Assembly: GCF_029937755.1 (NCBI RefSeq)
Contig: NZ_JAPYPG010000001.1
Coordinates: 930,001-994,000 of the forward strand
Reading direction: 5' to 3'
Source: Henriciella sp.
GTDB taxonomy: Bacteria; Pseudomonadota; Alphaproteobacteria; Caulobacterales; Hyphomonadaceae
Length of the DNA stretch: 64,000 nucleotides
Below the pieces are notes generated by a model. That model did no database searches, was not told where the DNA came from, and was given only the letters and a program-made list of their open reading frames with translations. Below are positions 26,265 to 35,143 of this stretch, one piece after another. The position numbers and the translations under genes are program-made. Position 1 is the first letter of the stretch, and each line of letters begins with the position of its first letter.

Positions 26265-26372
26265 GTCTGCGGCATATAGCGGGGCTTGGGCGTCCCGCCT
26301 AGCGGTTGCGTGCTGTCAATCGTGGTCTCTACCTGCTTTCTGCATTGACGTAATCAGTATAAACCTGCGCCC

Positions 26373-27485
26373 ATGGCCGACACACAGACCCTGATCGACG
26401 CAAAGATCGAAAGCCAGCCCGGCATTACCGCTGAAGGCTGGCTGACCGATAACTGGTATCTGGCGTGCCCGTCGAGCGAGCTGAAACCCGGTGGCCTGAA
26501 ACATGTCATCATGCTGGACCAGCCCATTGTGGTGGGGCGAACCGAGGCGGGTGAGGCGTTTGCGCTGCGCGATATCTGTCCGCACCGTCTGGTGCCGTTG
26601 TCAGCGGGCAAGATGATCGAGACCAAGGGTGAGCCGACGGTAGAGTGCCCCTATCATGGTTGGCGTTTCGGCACTGACGGTGTTTGTCGGCACATGCCAT
26701 CAGTTCTCGAAGAGCAGCCGTATGAGGCGAGCCGCTTCAAGGTGCGCCGTTATCCGGTGCACGAGAAGAACGGAATGATCTTCGTCTTCATCGCGCATGA
26801 TCCGAAATTCGCAGGTGAGCCGGATGTGCCACCGCCGGATTTCGGTGAGCTGCCCGACAAGCCGAAATTCGTGATCGAAGAGACGTTCAATGCGCATATG
26901 GACGATGCGGTTGTCGGCCTGATGGACCCGGCGCATGTGGCGTTCGTGCATTCGCAATGGTGGTGGCGCCCGCCGAGCGTTGGCCTCAAGCTGAAGGAAA
27001 AGCCCTTTGTGCCGCGCGACCGCGGCTGGGCCATTGATCGCCACCAGCCGTCATCGAATTCGCTCGCCTACAAGGCAGTGTTTGGCGGCAAGGTGACGAC
27101 GGAGATCATCTTCCAGCTACCCGGCTATCGCTGGGAGATTGTCGAGAATGATTCCGCCCGCCTGCTGACACTGACCTGCCTGACGCCGATCTACAGGAAG
27201 AAGACGCGGATTACGCAGGTGACCTGGTTTTTCGGCGCACCACTGCTCAACCTCGCCATCCCGATCTTCAAGCCCGCCGCGCGGAAGTTCCTGCGCCAGG
27301 ACGGCGATATCGTCGACCTGCAGAATGAAGGCATGAAGTATCAGAAGGCGATGATCTGGATCGACGATATCGACGTGCAGGCCAAATGGTACCGCACGCT
27401 CAAGAAGGAATGGGCCGCCTCGCGGACCGAGAAGCGGCCCTTCACCAACCCGATCGAGCCGGTTACCCTCCGCTGGCGGAGCTAG
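26373..27485 (+). CDS. Rieske non-haem iron oxygenase, large subunit
   Basis: A 370-residue aromatic-ring or side-chain oxygenase. The Rieske [2Fe-2S] ligands are C69 and H71 (CPHR) and C92 and H95 (CPYHGW). The mononuclear iron site appears as D185-x2-H188-x4-H193 (MDPAHVAFVH). The layout resembles vanillate demethylase and sterol/carotenoid-type monooxygenases rather than classical naphthalene dioxygenase. It needs a reductase, which is not in this window. It is a single gene; its stop is 5 bp from the convergent dehydrogenase. The substrate is unknown. Confidence 0.9.
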   Translation: MADTQTLIDAKIESQPGITAEGWLTDNWYLACPSSELKPGGLKHVIMLDQPIVVGRTEAGEAFALRDICPHRLVPLSAGKMIETKGEPTVECPYHGWRFGTDGVCRHMPSVLEEQPYEASRFKVRRYPVHEKNGMIFVFIAHDPKFAGEPDVPPPDFGELPDKPKFVIEETFNAHMDDAVVGLMDPAHVAFVHSQWWWRPPSVGLKLKEKPFVPRDRGWAIDRHQPSSNSLAYKAVFGGKVTTEIIFQLPGYRWEIVENDSARLLTLTCLTPIYRKKTRITQVTWFFGAPLLNLAIPIFKPAARKFLRQDGDIVDLQNEGMKYQKAMIWIDDIDVQAKWYRTLKKEWAASRTEKRPFTNPIEPVTLRWRS

Positions 27486-27489
27486 ACGC

Positions 27490-28368
27490 CTAGCGGGTCG
27501 GGACCGGTTCGTCGCCGCGATAGTCGTAGAAGCCGCGTTTCGCCTTGCGTCCCGTCCACCCGGCCTCGACATATTTTACCAGCAGCGGGCAGGGCCGGTA
27601 CTTGGTATCGGCGAGGCCATCGTGGAGCACCTGCATGATGGAGAGGCAGGTGTCGAGACCGATGAAGTCTGCCAGTTCCAGCGGGCCCATCGGGTGGTTC
27701 GCGCCGAGCTTCATGGCGGTGTCGATGCTCTCGACAGTGCCGACGCCTTCATACAGCGCATAGACGGCCTCATTGATCATCGGCACCAGTACGCGGTTCA
27801 CGATGAAGGCCGGATAGTCCTCGGCGTTCGTGGTCGTCTTGCCGAGACGGTCGGCAAAGCCGAGCGCCATCTCATAGGTTTCCTGGTCGGTCGCCAGCCC
27901 CCGGATGACTTCCATCAGCTTCATCAGCGGCACCGGATTCATGAAGTGCAGGCCGATGAATTTTTCAGGCCGGTCGGTGGTTGCGGCGAGGCGCGTAATG
28001 GAAATCGATGACGTGTTGGTCGCCAGATAGGCGCGCTCTGGTACGACGTCGCAGAGGGATTTGAAGATCGCTTCCTTGACTTCGCGGTTCTCTGTCGCCG
28101 CTTCGATGGCGAGATCGACCTTGCCGAAGACGTCGAGCCCCGTGCCGGGCTGGATGCGTTTCAGGCCTGCCGTCATTTCTTCCGGCGTAATCAGGGACCG
28201 GGAGACCTGCCGGGTCATGTTCGCCTCGATGGTCTCAATACCCCTGGCGAGGGCTTCGTCCGAAACGTCATTGAGGTGAACATCATAGCCGGCCAGCGCA
28301 CAGACATGTGCGATCCCGTTGCCCATCTGGCCTGCGCCAACCACGCCGACAGTGCCGATATTGCTCAT
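27490..28368 (-). CDS. 3-hydroxybutyryl-CoA dehydrogenase
   Basis: A 292-residue 3-hydroxyacyl-CoA dehydrogenase. The Rossmann motif GVVGAGQMGNGIAHVCALAG is at residues 7-26, and the catalytic His is in GLHFMNPVPLMKLMEVI. Also present are NTSSISITRLA and the C-terminal GPLELADFIGLDT. It oxidises (S)-3-hydroxybutyryl-CoA. In many alphaproteobacteria this gene lies just after etfA; here it is about 2 kb away, separated by a sirtuin and a glutaredoxin fusion on the other strand. The ATG has a GGAGAG site. Confidence 0.94.
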   Translation of the reverse strand: MSNIGTVGVVGAGQMGNGIAHVCALAGYDVHLNDVSDEALARGIETIEANMTRQVSRSLITPEEMTAGLKRIQPGTGLDVFGKVDLAIEAATENREVKEAIFKSLCDVVPERAYLATNTSSISITRLAATTDRPEKFIGLHFMNPVPLMKLMEVIRGLATDQETYEMALGFADRLGKTTTNAEDYPAFIVNRVLVPMINEAVYALYEGVGTVESIDTAMKLGANHPMGPLELADFIGLDTCLSIMQVLHDGLADTKYRPCPLLVKYVEAGWTGRKAKRGFYDYRGDEPVPTR

Positions 28369-28676
28369 GCCGCTCTCCGAAGGCCTTCAACTCTATACAA
28401 TCCGTAATCCACTAGACTGATTGTGCGGCGCGTCAAAGATCAAGTCTTGTGAGCAGATAGCCGCTCAGTCCCCGATTGGTTGTGGCCCCCCGGGCACAGG
28501 CGATGTCGGGTCAGGAGTCGGCAGTCTTGTCCCTGATTTTAGCGACGCGAAAACCGGTGCCGCGAGGGTCCCCCGCAAGCGATGCAAGCCGGCCGGTCTT
28601 ATCGATCGGGGAACATCGGCGGGAGCTCTTCGCTGGTAGAGGGAATAGTCTCCAAACCACAGACGGAACCTCGCAA
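28369..28676. other. 308-bp divergent intergenic region
   Basis: This gap separates the hydroxybutyryl-CoA dehydrogenase (minus) and the glutaredoxin-MauE gene (plus). A 72-codon TTG-started frame at 28421-28639 is not supported by composition or ribosome site. An open extension of the downstream gene into this region also looks non-coding. Probably two divergent promoters; no strong hexamers, operators or RNA motif recognised. Confidence 0.4.
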
Positions 28677-29465
28677 ATGGCCGATACGATGGAAAAACCC
28701 GTTACCGAGCAGGATCCAGCGGCCCGCAGCGGGCCGAAAACAGCGGTTCTGTATCGGATGGTGATGGACGCACACATCTGCCCGTTCGGGCTGAAATCGC
28801 GCGACCTGCTGAAGCGCGAAGGCTATGACGTCGAGGACCACCACCTCACAACGCGCGAGGAGACCGATGCCTTCCAGCAGGAGCATGGTGTAAAGACCAC
28901 GCCGCAGACCTGGATCAATGGCAAGCGGATCGGTGGTCATGACGACCTGCTGCATTTCTTCGGCAAGGAAGCGCCCTCAGACAAGACTGGCGAAACGACC
29001 TATCAGCCGGTGATCGCCATCTTTGCGACGGCGGCCCTGATGGCGCTTGCAACGAGCTGGGCGGCGTTCGGCACGGTGCTCACGGTTCGTGCGGTCGAGT
29101 GGTTCATCTCGATTTCGATGTGCATCCTGGCAATCCAGAAGCTGCAGGACCTGACAGCCTTCCAGAACCAGTTCCTTGGTTATGATCTGCTGGCGCAGCG
29201 CTTTACCCGTTATGCCTTCGTCTACCCGTTCGGCGAGGCGATTGCCGGTATCCTGATGATCGCGGGCGCATTGATCTGGATTGCTTCCCCGATTGCGATC
29301 TTCATCGGGACGGTCGGTGCGGTCTCAGTCTTCAAGGCGGTCTATATCGACAAGCGCGAGCTGAAATGCGCCTGCGTCGGCGGCGACTCCAATGTGCCGC
29401 TCGGTTTCATCTCGCTGACCGAGAATCTGATGATGATTGCGATGGGCCTCTGGATGCTGTTCTAA
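28677..29465 (+). CDS. Glutaredoxin-like domain fused to MauE/DoxX-type membrane domain
   Basis: A 262-residue fusion. Residues ~20-95 are a glutaredoxin fold: active-site region HICPFGLKSRDLLKREGYDV, cis-proline TTPQTWINGKRIGGHDDL. The usual second cysteine (CPxC) is Gly, so it is monothiol-like. Residues ~110-262 contain four membrane helices with KLQDLTAFQNQFLGYDLLA and a late KCACVGGDSNVPLGFIS, matching MauE/methylamine-utilisation-type redox membrane proteins. The fusion is seen in several proteobacteria and is presumed to handle disulfides or glutathione at the membrane. The ATG at 28677 was chosen because the upstream extension is low quality. Confidence 0.85.
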   Translation: MADTMEKPVTEQDPAARSGPKTAVLYRMVMDAHICPFGLKSRDLLKREGYDVEDHHLTTREETDAFQQEHGVKTTPQTWINGKRIGGHDDLLHFFGKEAPSDKTGETTYQPVIAIFATAALMALATSWAAFGTVLTVRAVEWFISISMCILAIQKLQDLTAFQNQFLGYDLLAQRFTRYAFVYPFGEAIAGILMIAGALIWIASPIAIFIGTVGAVSVFKAVYIDKRELKCACVGGDSNVPLGFISLTENLMMIAMGLWMLF

Positions 29466-29486
29466 GCCTCGACTACATTGGCATTC

Positions 29487-30242
29487 ATGAGCAATGCCAA
29501 AGAGTTAGCCAGCCTTATCCGTCACGCCGAGCGCGTCATGGTTTTTACCGGCGCGGGGATATCCACTGAAAGCGGTATTCCGGACTTCCGCTCGCCGGGC
29601 GGGGTCTGGAGCAAGATGCAGCCGATCTACTTCCAGGATTTCGTCGCCTCACGCGAAGCGCGCCGGGAATCGTGGTCGCGGGTTTTTAACCGCACAGCGG
29701 GCTGGGTCGGCGCCAAGCCCAATCCCGGCCATTACGCGATTGCCGAACTGGTCAGGCGGGGCAAGGTTGGCGCCGTGGTGACACAGAATGTCGACAATCT
29801 CCATCAGGATGCCGGTGTGCCGGACCATCAGGTGATCGAGATCCACGGCAATGCGTCTTACGCCAAATGTCTGGACTGCGGGATGCGCCACGAGATCGAG
29901 GAGCTTCGCGCGCCATGGGAAGCCGATGAGGAAATCATCTGCGTGAATTGCGCGGGCCTGCTGAAGACCGCCACCATCTCTTTCGGCCAGCCGATGCCCG
30001 AACGTGAAATGGAGCGCGCAACCGCCGAAGCTGAAGCGAGCGACCTCTGTATCGTGCTTGGGTCGTCGCTGGTGGTTTATCCGGCGGCCGGTATCCCCGT
30101 CATGGCCAAGCGGGCTGGCGCCAAGCTCGCCATTATCAACCGGGAACCGACCGACATGGATTCCTATGCCAACATGGTGCTGAACGTCGAGATCGGCGCA
30201 TTCATGGAAGAGGTGCTCAAGGAGCTAGAAGAGACGGTCTGA
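29487..30242 (+). CDS. Sir2-family NAD-dependent protein deacylase
   Basis: A 251-residue sirtuin. The NAD-binding motif GAGISTESGIPDFRSPGGVW opens the domain; TQNVDNLHQDAG and the catalytic His in EIHGNASYAKC follow. The four zinc cysteines are CLDC and CVNC, and GSSLVVYPAAG is the late NAD motif. It removes acyl groups from protein lysines, consuming NAD. The ATG at 29487 is favoured over the TTG at 29478. The gene starts 21 bp after the glutaredoxin-MauE stop, so the two may be cotranscribed, and it ends at a shared bidirectional terminator. Confidence 0.94.
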   Translation: MSNAKELASLIRHAERVMVFTGAGISTESGIPDFRSPGGVWSKMQPIYFQDFVASREARRESWSRVFNRTAGWVGAKPNPGHYAIAELVRRGKVGAVVTQNVDNLHQDAGVPDHQVIEIHGNASYAKCLDCGMRHEIEELRAPWEADEEIICVNCAGLLKTATISFGQPMPEREMERATAEAEASDLCIVLGSSLVVYPAAGIPVMAKRAGAKLAIINREPTDMDSYANMVLNVEIGAFMEEVLKELEETV

Positions 30243-30265
30243 ACAGGGTCTTCAAACCCCATAAA

Positions 30266-30293
30266 AAAAGCCCCGGACGCGTCCGGGGCTTTT
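30266..30293. terminator. Bidirectional terminator between the sirtuin and etfA genes
   Basis: A perfect 28-bp palindrome: AAAAGCCCCGGAC, a GC centre, then GTCCGGGGCTTTT, with flanking A and T runs. It ends the plus-strand sirtuin transcript and the minus-strand etfBA transcript. Confidence 0.9.
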
Positions 30294-30316
30294 CTGAATC
30301 AGTCGCATGCGTGCGA

Positions 30317-31246
30317 TCAGAGCGCTTCAGTCAGCTCCGGCACGGCGTTGAAGAGGTCCGCGACCAGGCCGTAATCGGCAACCTGGAAGATCGGGGCTTC
30401 CTCATCCTTGTTGATCGCGACGATGATCTTGGAGTCCTTCATGCCAGCAAGGTGCTGGATGGCGCCCGAGATACCGACAGCGATATAGAGTTCCGGCGCG
30501 ACGATCTTGCCGGTCTGGCCGACCTGATAGTCGTTCGGCGCATAGCCGGCATCGACTGCGGCACGTGAGGCGCCAACAGCGGCGCCAAGCTTGTCAGCCA
30601 GAGGCACGATGAGGCGGTCGAATTCTTCCTTCGAGCCGAGCGCACGGCCACCGGACACGACACGCTTCGCGGAGGTGAGCTCCGGACGGTCGGACTGGAC
30701 GATCTTCTCTTCGACGAAGGCCGACTTGAACGGACCAGCCGGCGCGTCAACGGATTCAACCGAAGCCGAGCCGCCTTCGCCAGCAGCGTCGAAGGATGTC
30801 CCGCGAACGGTGACGACCTTCTTCGCATCCGACGACTTCACCGTCATGATCGCGTTACCGGCATAGATCGGGCGCTCGAACGTGTCGGTGCCTTCAATGC
30901 CGGTGATGTCGGAGAGCTGCATGACGTCGAGCTTGGCAGCGACGCGCGGCATGCAGTTCTTGCCCATCGTGGTTGCCGGGGCGAAGATGGCGTCATAGCC
31001 GTCTGCCAGCGGAACGATCAGCGCTTCCATGGCCTCGGCCAGCTGCTTTTCGAGCGCATCGCCTTCAGCGTGCAGGACCTTGCGGACACCGTCGATCTTG
31101 GATGCGGCTTCAGCAACGGCACCAGAGCCTTTGCCGGCCACCAGCACGTCAATGTCGCCGCCAAAGGCCTTGGCCGCGGTGACGGTCTTGTGGGTCGCGT
31201 CGAAAAGGGACTCGTTGTCGTGATCAGCAATAACCAGAACAGCCAT
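30317..31246 (-). CDS. etfA: Electron transfer flavoprotein alpha subunit EtfA
   Basis: A 309-residue protein with the C-terminal FAD domain signature: [61 protein letters not shown] and [10 protein letters not shown]. With EtfB it carries electrons from acyl-CoA dehydrogenases to ETF-ubiquinone oxidoreductase. Its ATG overlaps the etfB stop as TAATG, so the subunits are translationally coupled. The unit ends at the palindromic terminator. Confidence 0.97.
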   Translation of the reverse strand: MAVLVIADHDNESLFDATHKTVTAAKAFGGDIDVLVAGKGSGAVAEAASKIDGVRKVLHAEGDALEKQLAEAMEALIVPLADGYDAIFAPATTMGKNCMPRVAAKLDVMQLSDITGIEGTDTFERPIYAGNAIMTVKSSDAKKVVTVRGTSFDAAGEGGSASVESVDAPAGPFKSAFVEEKIVQSDRPELTSAKRVVSGGRALGSKEEFDRLIVPLADKLGAAVGASRAAVDAGYAPNDYQVGQTGKIVAPELYIAVGISGAIQHLAGMKDSKIIVAINKDEEAPIFQVADYGLVADLFNAVPELTEAL

Positions 31247-31992
31247 TAGAGGGCTCCTTCAGCTTTGAGTTTCGACACGAGCGTTGAAACGTCCTCGACC
31301 GTCTCGCCGGCTTCACGCTCCGGCGGCTCGGTGACCTTGACGACGCTGAGGCGGGCGGCGGTCTCGACGCCGTAATCGCCAGGCGCCTTTTCGTCGATCG
31401 GTTTCTTCTTCGCCTTCATGATGTTCGGGAGAGACGCGTAGCGCGGCTCGTTGAGGCGAAGGTCGGTGGTGACGATGGCCGGGGTCTGAAGCGACAGGGT
31501 CTGCAGGCCGCCATCGATTTCGCGGGTGACATTGGCCTTGCCGTCTTCCAGCACGACTTCCGAGGCAAAGGTGCCTTGCGGCCAGTCGAGCAGGGCTGCG
31601 AGCATCTGGCCGGTCTGGTTGGAGTCGTCATCAATGGCCTGCTTGCCGAGAATGACGAGATCGGGGCTTTCTTCGCCCACGATGCCCTTGAGGATTTTCG
31701 CAACAGCGAGGGGCTCGACCGCATCATCGGTCTTCACCAGGATGCCGCGGTCAGCGCCCATGGCGAGCGCGGTGCGGAGCGTTTCCTGGGCCTGCTGCGG
31801 GCCAACGGAAACAACGATGATTTCCTCGGCTGCGCCCTTCTCCTTGAGGCGGACGGCTTCTTCGACAGCGATTTCGTCGAAGGGGTTCATCGACATCTTC
31901 ACATTGGCGAGGTCAACGCCCGTCTGGTCCGACTTGACGCGGACCTTCACATTGTAATCGATTACCCGTTTCACGGGCACGAGCACCTTCAT
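31246..31992 (-). CDS. etfB: Electron transfer flavoprotein beta subunit EtfB
   Basis: A 248-residue protein with the EtfB signature [47 protein letters not shown] and the AMP-binding [17 protein letters not shown]. It carries AMP structurally and forms the heterodimer with EtfA. The ATG at 31992 has a GGGAG site. It lies downstream of the PduO adenosyltransferase and DUF3297 genes, on the same strand, as in many alphaproteobacteria. Confidence 0.97.
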   Translation of the reverse strand: MKVLVPVKRVIDYNVKVRVKSDQTGVDLANVKMSMNPFDEIAVEEAVRLKEKGAAEEIIVVSVGPQQAQETLRTALAMGADRGILVKTDDAVEPLAVAKILKGIVGEESPDLVILGKQAIDDDSNQTGQMLAALLDWPQGTFASEVVLEDGKANVTREIDGGLQTLSLQTPAIVTTDLRLNEPRYASLPNIMKAKKKPIDEKAPGDYGVETAARLSVVKVTEPPEREAGETVEDVSTLVSKLKAEGAL

Positions 31993-32126
31993 CGGCTGGC
32001 TCCCATATTTCTACGATCCTGAAGTCTCGCGATCACCTAAAGAACCCGCGATCAACAATCAAGCTTGTCGCTAACGTAAAGGTCAATTCGTCGCGATAGC
32101 CGACTATCACTGGCCTCGTGAGCGGC

Positions 32127-32387
32127 CTATTCGCTGGCCTCGCCGTTACTGGCGTCCTCGAACCAGACCTCGACGGGGCCTTTCAAGGTCAGGGTCAGCG
32201 GGTTGCCCTTGCGGTCCAGCGACTTGCCGGCGACGACCTTGATCCAGCCTTCCGACAGGCAATATTCGACGACATTGGTGCGTTCCTGGCCCTTGAAGTT
32301 TACGCCGACGCCGCGCGAAATCAGCGCCTCGTCATAATAGGGGCTGCGCGGGTCGAGGCTCAGGCGGTCTGGTGGTGTATCACTCAT
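32127..32387 (-). CDS. DUF3297-family protein
   Basis: An 86-residue protein starting MSDTPPDRLSLDPRSPYYDE, then ALISRGVGVNFKGQERTNVVEYC, SEGWIKVVAGKSLDRKGNPL and KGPVEVWFED, the full pattern of DUF3297. The function of the family is not known; members are short, soluble and common in alpha- and gammaproteobacteria. No strong ribosome site precedes the ATG. It lies between etfB and a hypothetical gene, about 50 bp from each reading start or stop, and may share their transcript. Confidence 0.88.
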   Translation of the reverse strand: MSDTPPDRLSLDPRSPYYDEALISRGVGVNFKGQERTNVVEYCLSEGWIKVVAGKSLDRKGNPLTLTLKGPVEVWFEDASNGEASE

Positions 32388-32436
32388 GGCGCGATGGTTT
32401 GCCCTGAAGCGGCGGTTTGCTCAAGCCCTGATGCTG

Positions 32437-32853
32437 CTAGCCGCGCTTGTAATAGACTGAGCGATTGGTAGGCGCCGAGCCGTCAGGCAGGTAGACCGTC
32501 TGGACGATCCGCATGGTTTCATCATCGATCAGCGTCCGTGTCGCGTGCATCAGCGTCTCGCCCTTCAGCGAGGCCGAGGAATTGAGTTCGCTCCTGCTTT
32601 CCGCGGTGATGGTAAAGCTGTCGACCAGATCGGTCCCGTTGAAGGGGACCGCGACGCCGTCGGGCTTGCCCCGGAATGAGGCCGAATGGTCCTGCCCGGC
32701 CTTGTCGGTCCACGCCATGTCGAAGACAAGCTCATCGCCCTCCTCGCGGATCGTATAGGTGCCGCTGGCTGGCGGCTCGCCCTGCTGGTAGGCGCAGGAG
32801 GAGGGGTCGAGTTCCCAGTGTCCGAGAAAACGGGTGTGTAGCGGCCCGGCCAC
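32437..32853 (-). CDS. Hypothetical beta-rich protein
   Basis: About 138 residues if the GTG at 32853 is the start. It has alternating beta strands (FLGHWELDPSSCAY, SGTYTIREEGDELVFDMAW, FTITAESRSELNSSAS), typical of lipocalin-like or DUF1579-type barrels, ending in a basic YYKRG. No signal peptide is seen. The open frame extends to 32982 across the end of the PduO gene, but that extension is low quality. The GTG is 4 bases after the PduO stop, which suggests coupling. No family was confidently recognised. Confidence 0.6.
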   Translation of the reverse strand: MAGPLHTRFLGHWELDPSSCAYQQGEPPASGTYTIREEGDELVFDMAWTDKAGQDHSASFRGKPDGVAVPFNGTDLVDSFTITAESRSELNSSASLKGETLMHATRTLIDDETMRIVQTVYLPDGSAPTNRSVYYKRG

Positions 32854-32857
32854 CGGT

Positions 32858-33439
32858 TCAGCCGTTGTCCCGGTTCGCGCCCGGAACCCATTTGATGTCG
32901 TCGGCACCATTATTGTTGGCGGCACGGCAGGCGACAAAGAGCCAGTCAGACAGGCGGTTGATATAGGCCAGCGCCGGGGCACTCACGGCTTCCTCCTCAA
33001 GACCGGACAGGCGCGCGACATCACGCTCTGCGCGCCGGCAGGTTGCGCGGGCGACGTGAAGCTGGGCGGCGAGCAGCGATCCGCCGGGCAGGATAAAGCT
33101 GTCCAGCGGCGGGATATCGGCGTTCATCGCATCGATCTCCCGCTCGAGGCGCTCCACCTGGGCAGCGACGATACGCAGGGGTTCCCAGCCGAGATCCTTG
33201 CCGCGATCCGGGGTCGCGAGATCGGCGCCGAGATCGAACAGATCGTTCTGGATACGGTGGATCGCTTCGGCCAAGTCCCCTTCAGCCGCATGCGCGGCCA
33301 CGCCCAGCGCGGCGTTCACTTCATCGACACCCCCATAGGCGACGACGCGCGGATGCCACTTGTCGGCCGGTTCGCCCGTTGCCAGCCGGGTTTTCCCCTT
33401 GTCGCCGGTCTTGGTGTAGATCTTGTCGAGTTTGACCAT
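32858..33439 (-). CDS. Cob(I)yrinic acid a,c-diamide adenosyltransferase, PduO type
   Basis: A 193-residue protein with the N-terminal ATP-binding motif MVKLDKIYTKTGDKGKTRL, the DEVNAALGVA segment, QNDLFDLGADLATP, and the helical core with ARATCRRAERDVARL and INRLSDWLFVACRAAN. PduO enzymes transfer the adenosyl group of ATP to cob(I)alamin. ATG at 33439 has an AGAGGAG site; a longer frame starts at 33499 inside the twin-TM gene. It lies 20 bp after that gene, the conserved twin-TM/PduO/etfBA order. Confidence 0.94.
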   Translation of the reverse strand: MVKLDKIYTKTGDKGKTRLATGEPADKWHPRVVAYGGVDEVNAALGVAAHAAEGDLAEAIHRIQNDLFDLGADLATPDRGKDLGWEPLRIVAAQVERLEREIDAMNADIPPLDSFILPGGSLLAAQLHVARATCRRAERDVARLSGLEEEAVSAPALAYINRLSDWLFVACRAANNNGADDIKWVPGANRDNG

Positions 33440-33459
33440 GGACGGGCTCCTCTTGCCGA

Positions 33460-33666
33460 TCAGCCTCCGAAGGCGCCCAGGACAAAGCCAAGGGCGCACA
33501 GGAGCGCAATGGCAATCGCCTGCACGATCACGCGCATGCGCATCAGCTTGTTGGAGCGGCTCGCCTGGTTTGCGTCGGTCCGTGTCAGGTTCACCAGCCC
33601 AAGGACGAGCACGATAAGCAAGACGGCAAGTGCGAGGTAGAAGCCGATTGTAAGCAGATTGGCCAT
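33460..33666 (-). CDS. Twin transmembrane protein (HIG1-like)
   Basis: A 68-residue protein with two membrane helices: residues 5-27 (LTIGFYLALAVLLIVLVLGLV) and 46-66 (VIVQAIAIALLCALGFVLGAF), joined by a polar loop NLTRTDANQASRSNKLMRMR. This layout and its position just upstream of a PduO adenosyltransferase are characteristic of the alphaproteobacterial twin-transmembrane/HIG1 group; some HIG1 proteins associate with respiratory complexes. The ATG has an AAGGA site. Confidence 0.82.
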   Translation of the reverse strand: MANLLTIGFYLALAVLLIVLVLGLVNLTRTDANQASRSNKLMRMRVIVQAIAIALLCALGFVLGAFGG

Positions 33667-33899
33667 GCTGGATCCTTCGTCGAGACAGAGCCCTACTTAG
33701 GGGCTCGCGGGCCCGGTGTCATGCCCGCAGGGTTGCGCCTCCTCGTCGCAAGGGAAATGGCGGAGCCAGATAACAAAGATTTCACCTCGCCGCACATTGC
33801 TCCAAGCAATCCGAAGGTATATTTTCAGAAGTGCTGGAGCATAGCGTTCCAGTGCTTGGGAGGCGCAATAGTAAGGCCTCACTCCAAAAGGCAATCGCG

Positions 33900-33998
33900 A
33901 TGAATTCGCAACAAAACAAGCCTTCACAAAAACCGGCAGCCAAGCCAGCTGCAAAGCCAGGCAAGCCATCGATCCCCGGCAAGCCGAAGGGCAAATAA
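33900..33998 (+). CDS. 32-residue Lys/Pro/Ala-rich basic peptide
   Basis: ATG at 33900 opens 32 codons ending at TAA 33996-33998, with AAAAGG about 9 bases upstream. The product is MNSQQNKPSQ followed by repeating KPAAKPAAKPGKPS-type units and ends KPKGK: 9 lysines, no acidic residue. The composition is like the tails of histone H1-like and other nucleic-acid-binding proteins. It is followed 24 bp later by one of the strongest terminators of the window, and precedes the rpoH gene, so it looks like an independent small transcription unit. Function unknown. Confidence 0.6.
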   Translation: MNSQQNKPSQKPAAKPAAKPGKPSIPGKPKGK

Positions 33999-34021
33999 TT
34001 TCAGCAGGCAGGCGCCTGAGA

Positions 34022-34058
34022 GACCCGGATGCCGCCCCCGCATCCGGGTCTTTTTTTT
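34022..34058 (+). terminator. Rho-independent terminator after the Lys/Pro-rich peptide gene
   Basis: GACCCGGATGC at 34022-34032 pairs perfectly with GCATCCGGGTC at 34040-34050 around a 7-base loop, followed by eight T's at 34051-34058. Confidence 0.92.
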
Positions 34059-34246
34059 GCGTCATAAAGCCCGGACGGTCTTCATTTGGGCGCATTTTCA
34101 CCCATTTATGCAAGTGCGTGATAATTCAGATGCGCGAATGGGGGAAAGACGCTGCCGATAATCGGGGCTACAAGCTTTTTCCAGAACCGATGCGGAACTG
34201 ATGCCAGACTTATGGGTCAGACTCCGTAGACAGGAGAGAACAGTCG

Positions 34247-35140
34247 ATGGCCAAGACGACATCAATCGCACTCAGCCCCGAACAGGGCATGAGCCGGTAC
34301 CTGACCGAAATCCGCAAGTTTCCCATGCTCGAGAAAGAGCAGGAGTTCATGCTCGCCAAACGCTGGCAGCAGGACGAGGACACCGATGCTGCCGAGCAGA
34401 TGGTGACATCGCACCTGCGTCTCGTGGCGAAGATCGCAATGGGCTATCGTGGCTACGGCCTCCCCATGGCGGAGGTGATCTCCGAGGGCAATGTCGGCCT
34501 CATGCAGGCGGTCAAGAAATTCGATCCCGACAAGGGCTTCCGCCTTGCGACCTATGCAATGTGGTGGATCCGTGCCGCGATCCAGGAATACATCCTGCGC
34601 TCATGGAGCCTGGTGAAGCTCGGCACCACAGCCGCGCAGAAGAAGCTCTTCTTCAATCTGCGCCGTATCAAGGGCGAGATCAGCGCGCTCGAAAGCGGTG
34701 ACCTCAAACCCGACCAGGTGCGCGAGATCGCCGAACGGCTGAACGTGTCCGAAAAGGACGTGCTCAGCATGAATGGCCGGATGAGCGGCTCCGACGCCTC
34801 GCTGAATGCGCCGATGGGTGCGGAAGGCGACATGGAGTGGCAGGACTGGCTGACCGATGATGAGCCGGGCCAGGCCGAGACCTATGCCAACCGCCAGGAA
34901 TTCGACAGCCGTATGACCTTGCTGCAGGAGGCCATGGCCGACCTGTCGGAGCGCGAGCAGCATATCCTGCAGGAGCGCCGCCTGACGGACGAACCGAAGA
35001 CACTGGAAGAGCTCTCAGAGGTCTACAATGTCTCGCGTGAGCGTATCCGCCAGATTGAAGTGCGTGCCTTCGAGAAGATCCAGAAGGCGATGAAGCGCAT
35101 GGCGAAGGAACAGGGCCTGCCCGCCGGAGCAGGGGCGTAA
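34247..35140 (+). CDS. rpoH: RNA polymerase sigma factor RpoH (heat-shock sigma-32)
   Basis: A 297-residue sigma-70 family factor. Region 2 has LRLVAKIAMGYRGYGLPMAEVISEGNVGLMQAVKKFDPDKGFRLATYAMWWIRAAIQEYI; the RpoH box QKKLFFNLRR is diagnostic; region 4.2 has EELSEVYNVSRERIRQIE. It directs heat-shock transcription of chaperones and proteases such as ftsH. The ATG has a GGAGAGA site. A leader of about 190 bases between the terminator at 34022 and the ATG may hold promoters and mRNA thermosensing structure, which cannot be judged by eye. Confidence 0.96.
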   Translation: MAKTTSIALSPEQGMSRYLTEIRKFPMLEKEQEFMLAKRWQQDEDTDAAEQMVTSHLRLVAKIAMGYRGYGLPMAEVISEGNVGLMQAVKKFDPDKGFRLATYAMWWIRAAIQEYILRSWSLVKLGTTAAQKKLFFNLRRIKGEISALESGDLKPDQVREIAERLNVSEKDVLSMNGRMSGSDASLNAPMGAEGDMEWQDWLTDDEPGQAETYANRQEFDSRMTLLQEAMADLSEREQHILQERRLTDEPKTLEELSEVYNVSRERIRQIEVRAFEKIQKAMKRMAKEQGLPAGAGA

Positions 35141-35143
35141 GCC

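Noticed and set aside
28421-28639. 72-codon TTG-started frame between two divergent genes
   Set aside because: No ribosome site and unlikely composition.
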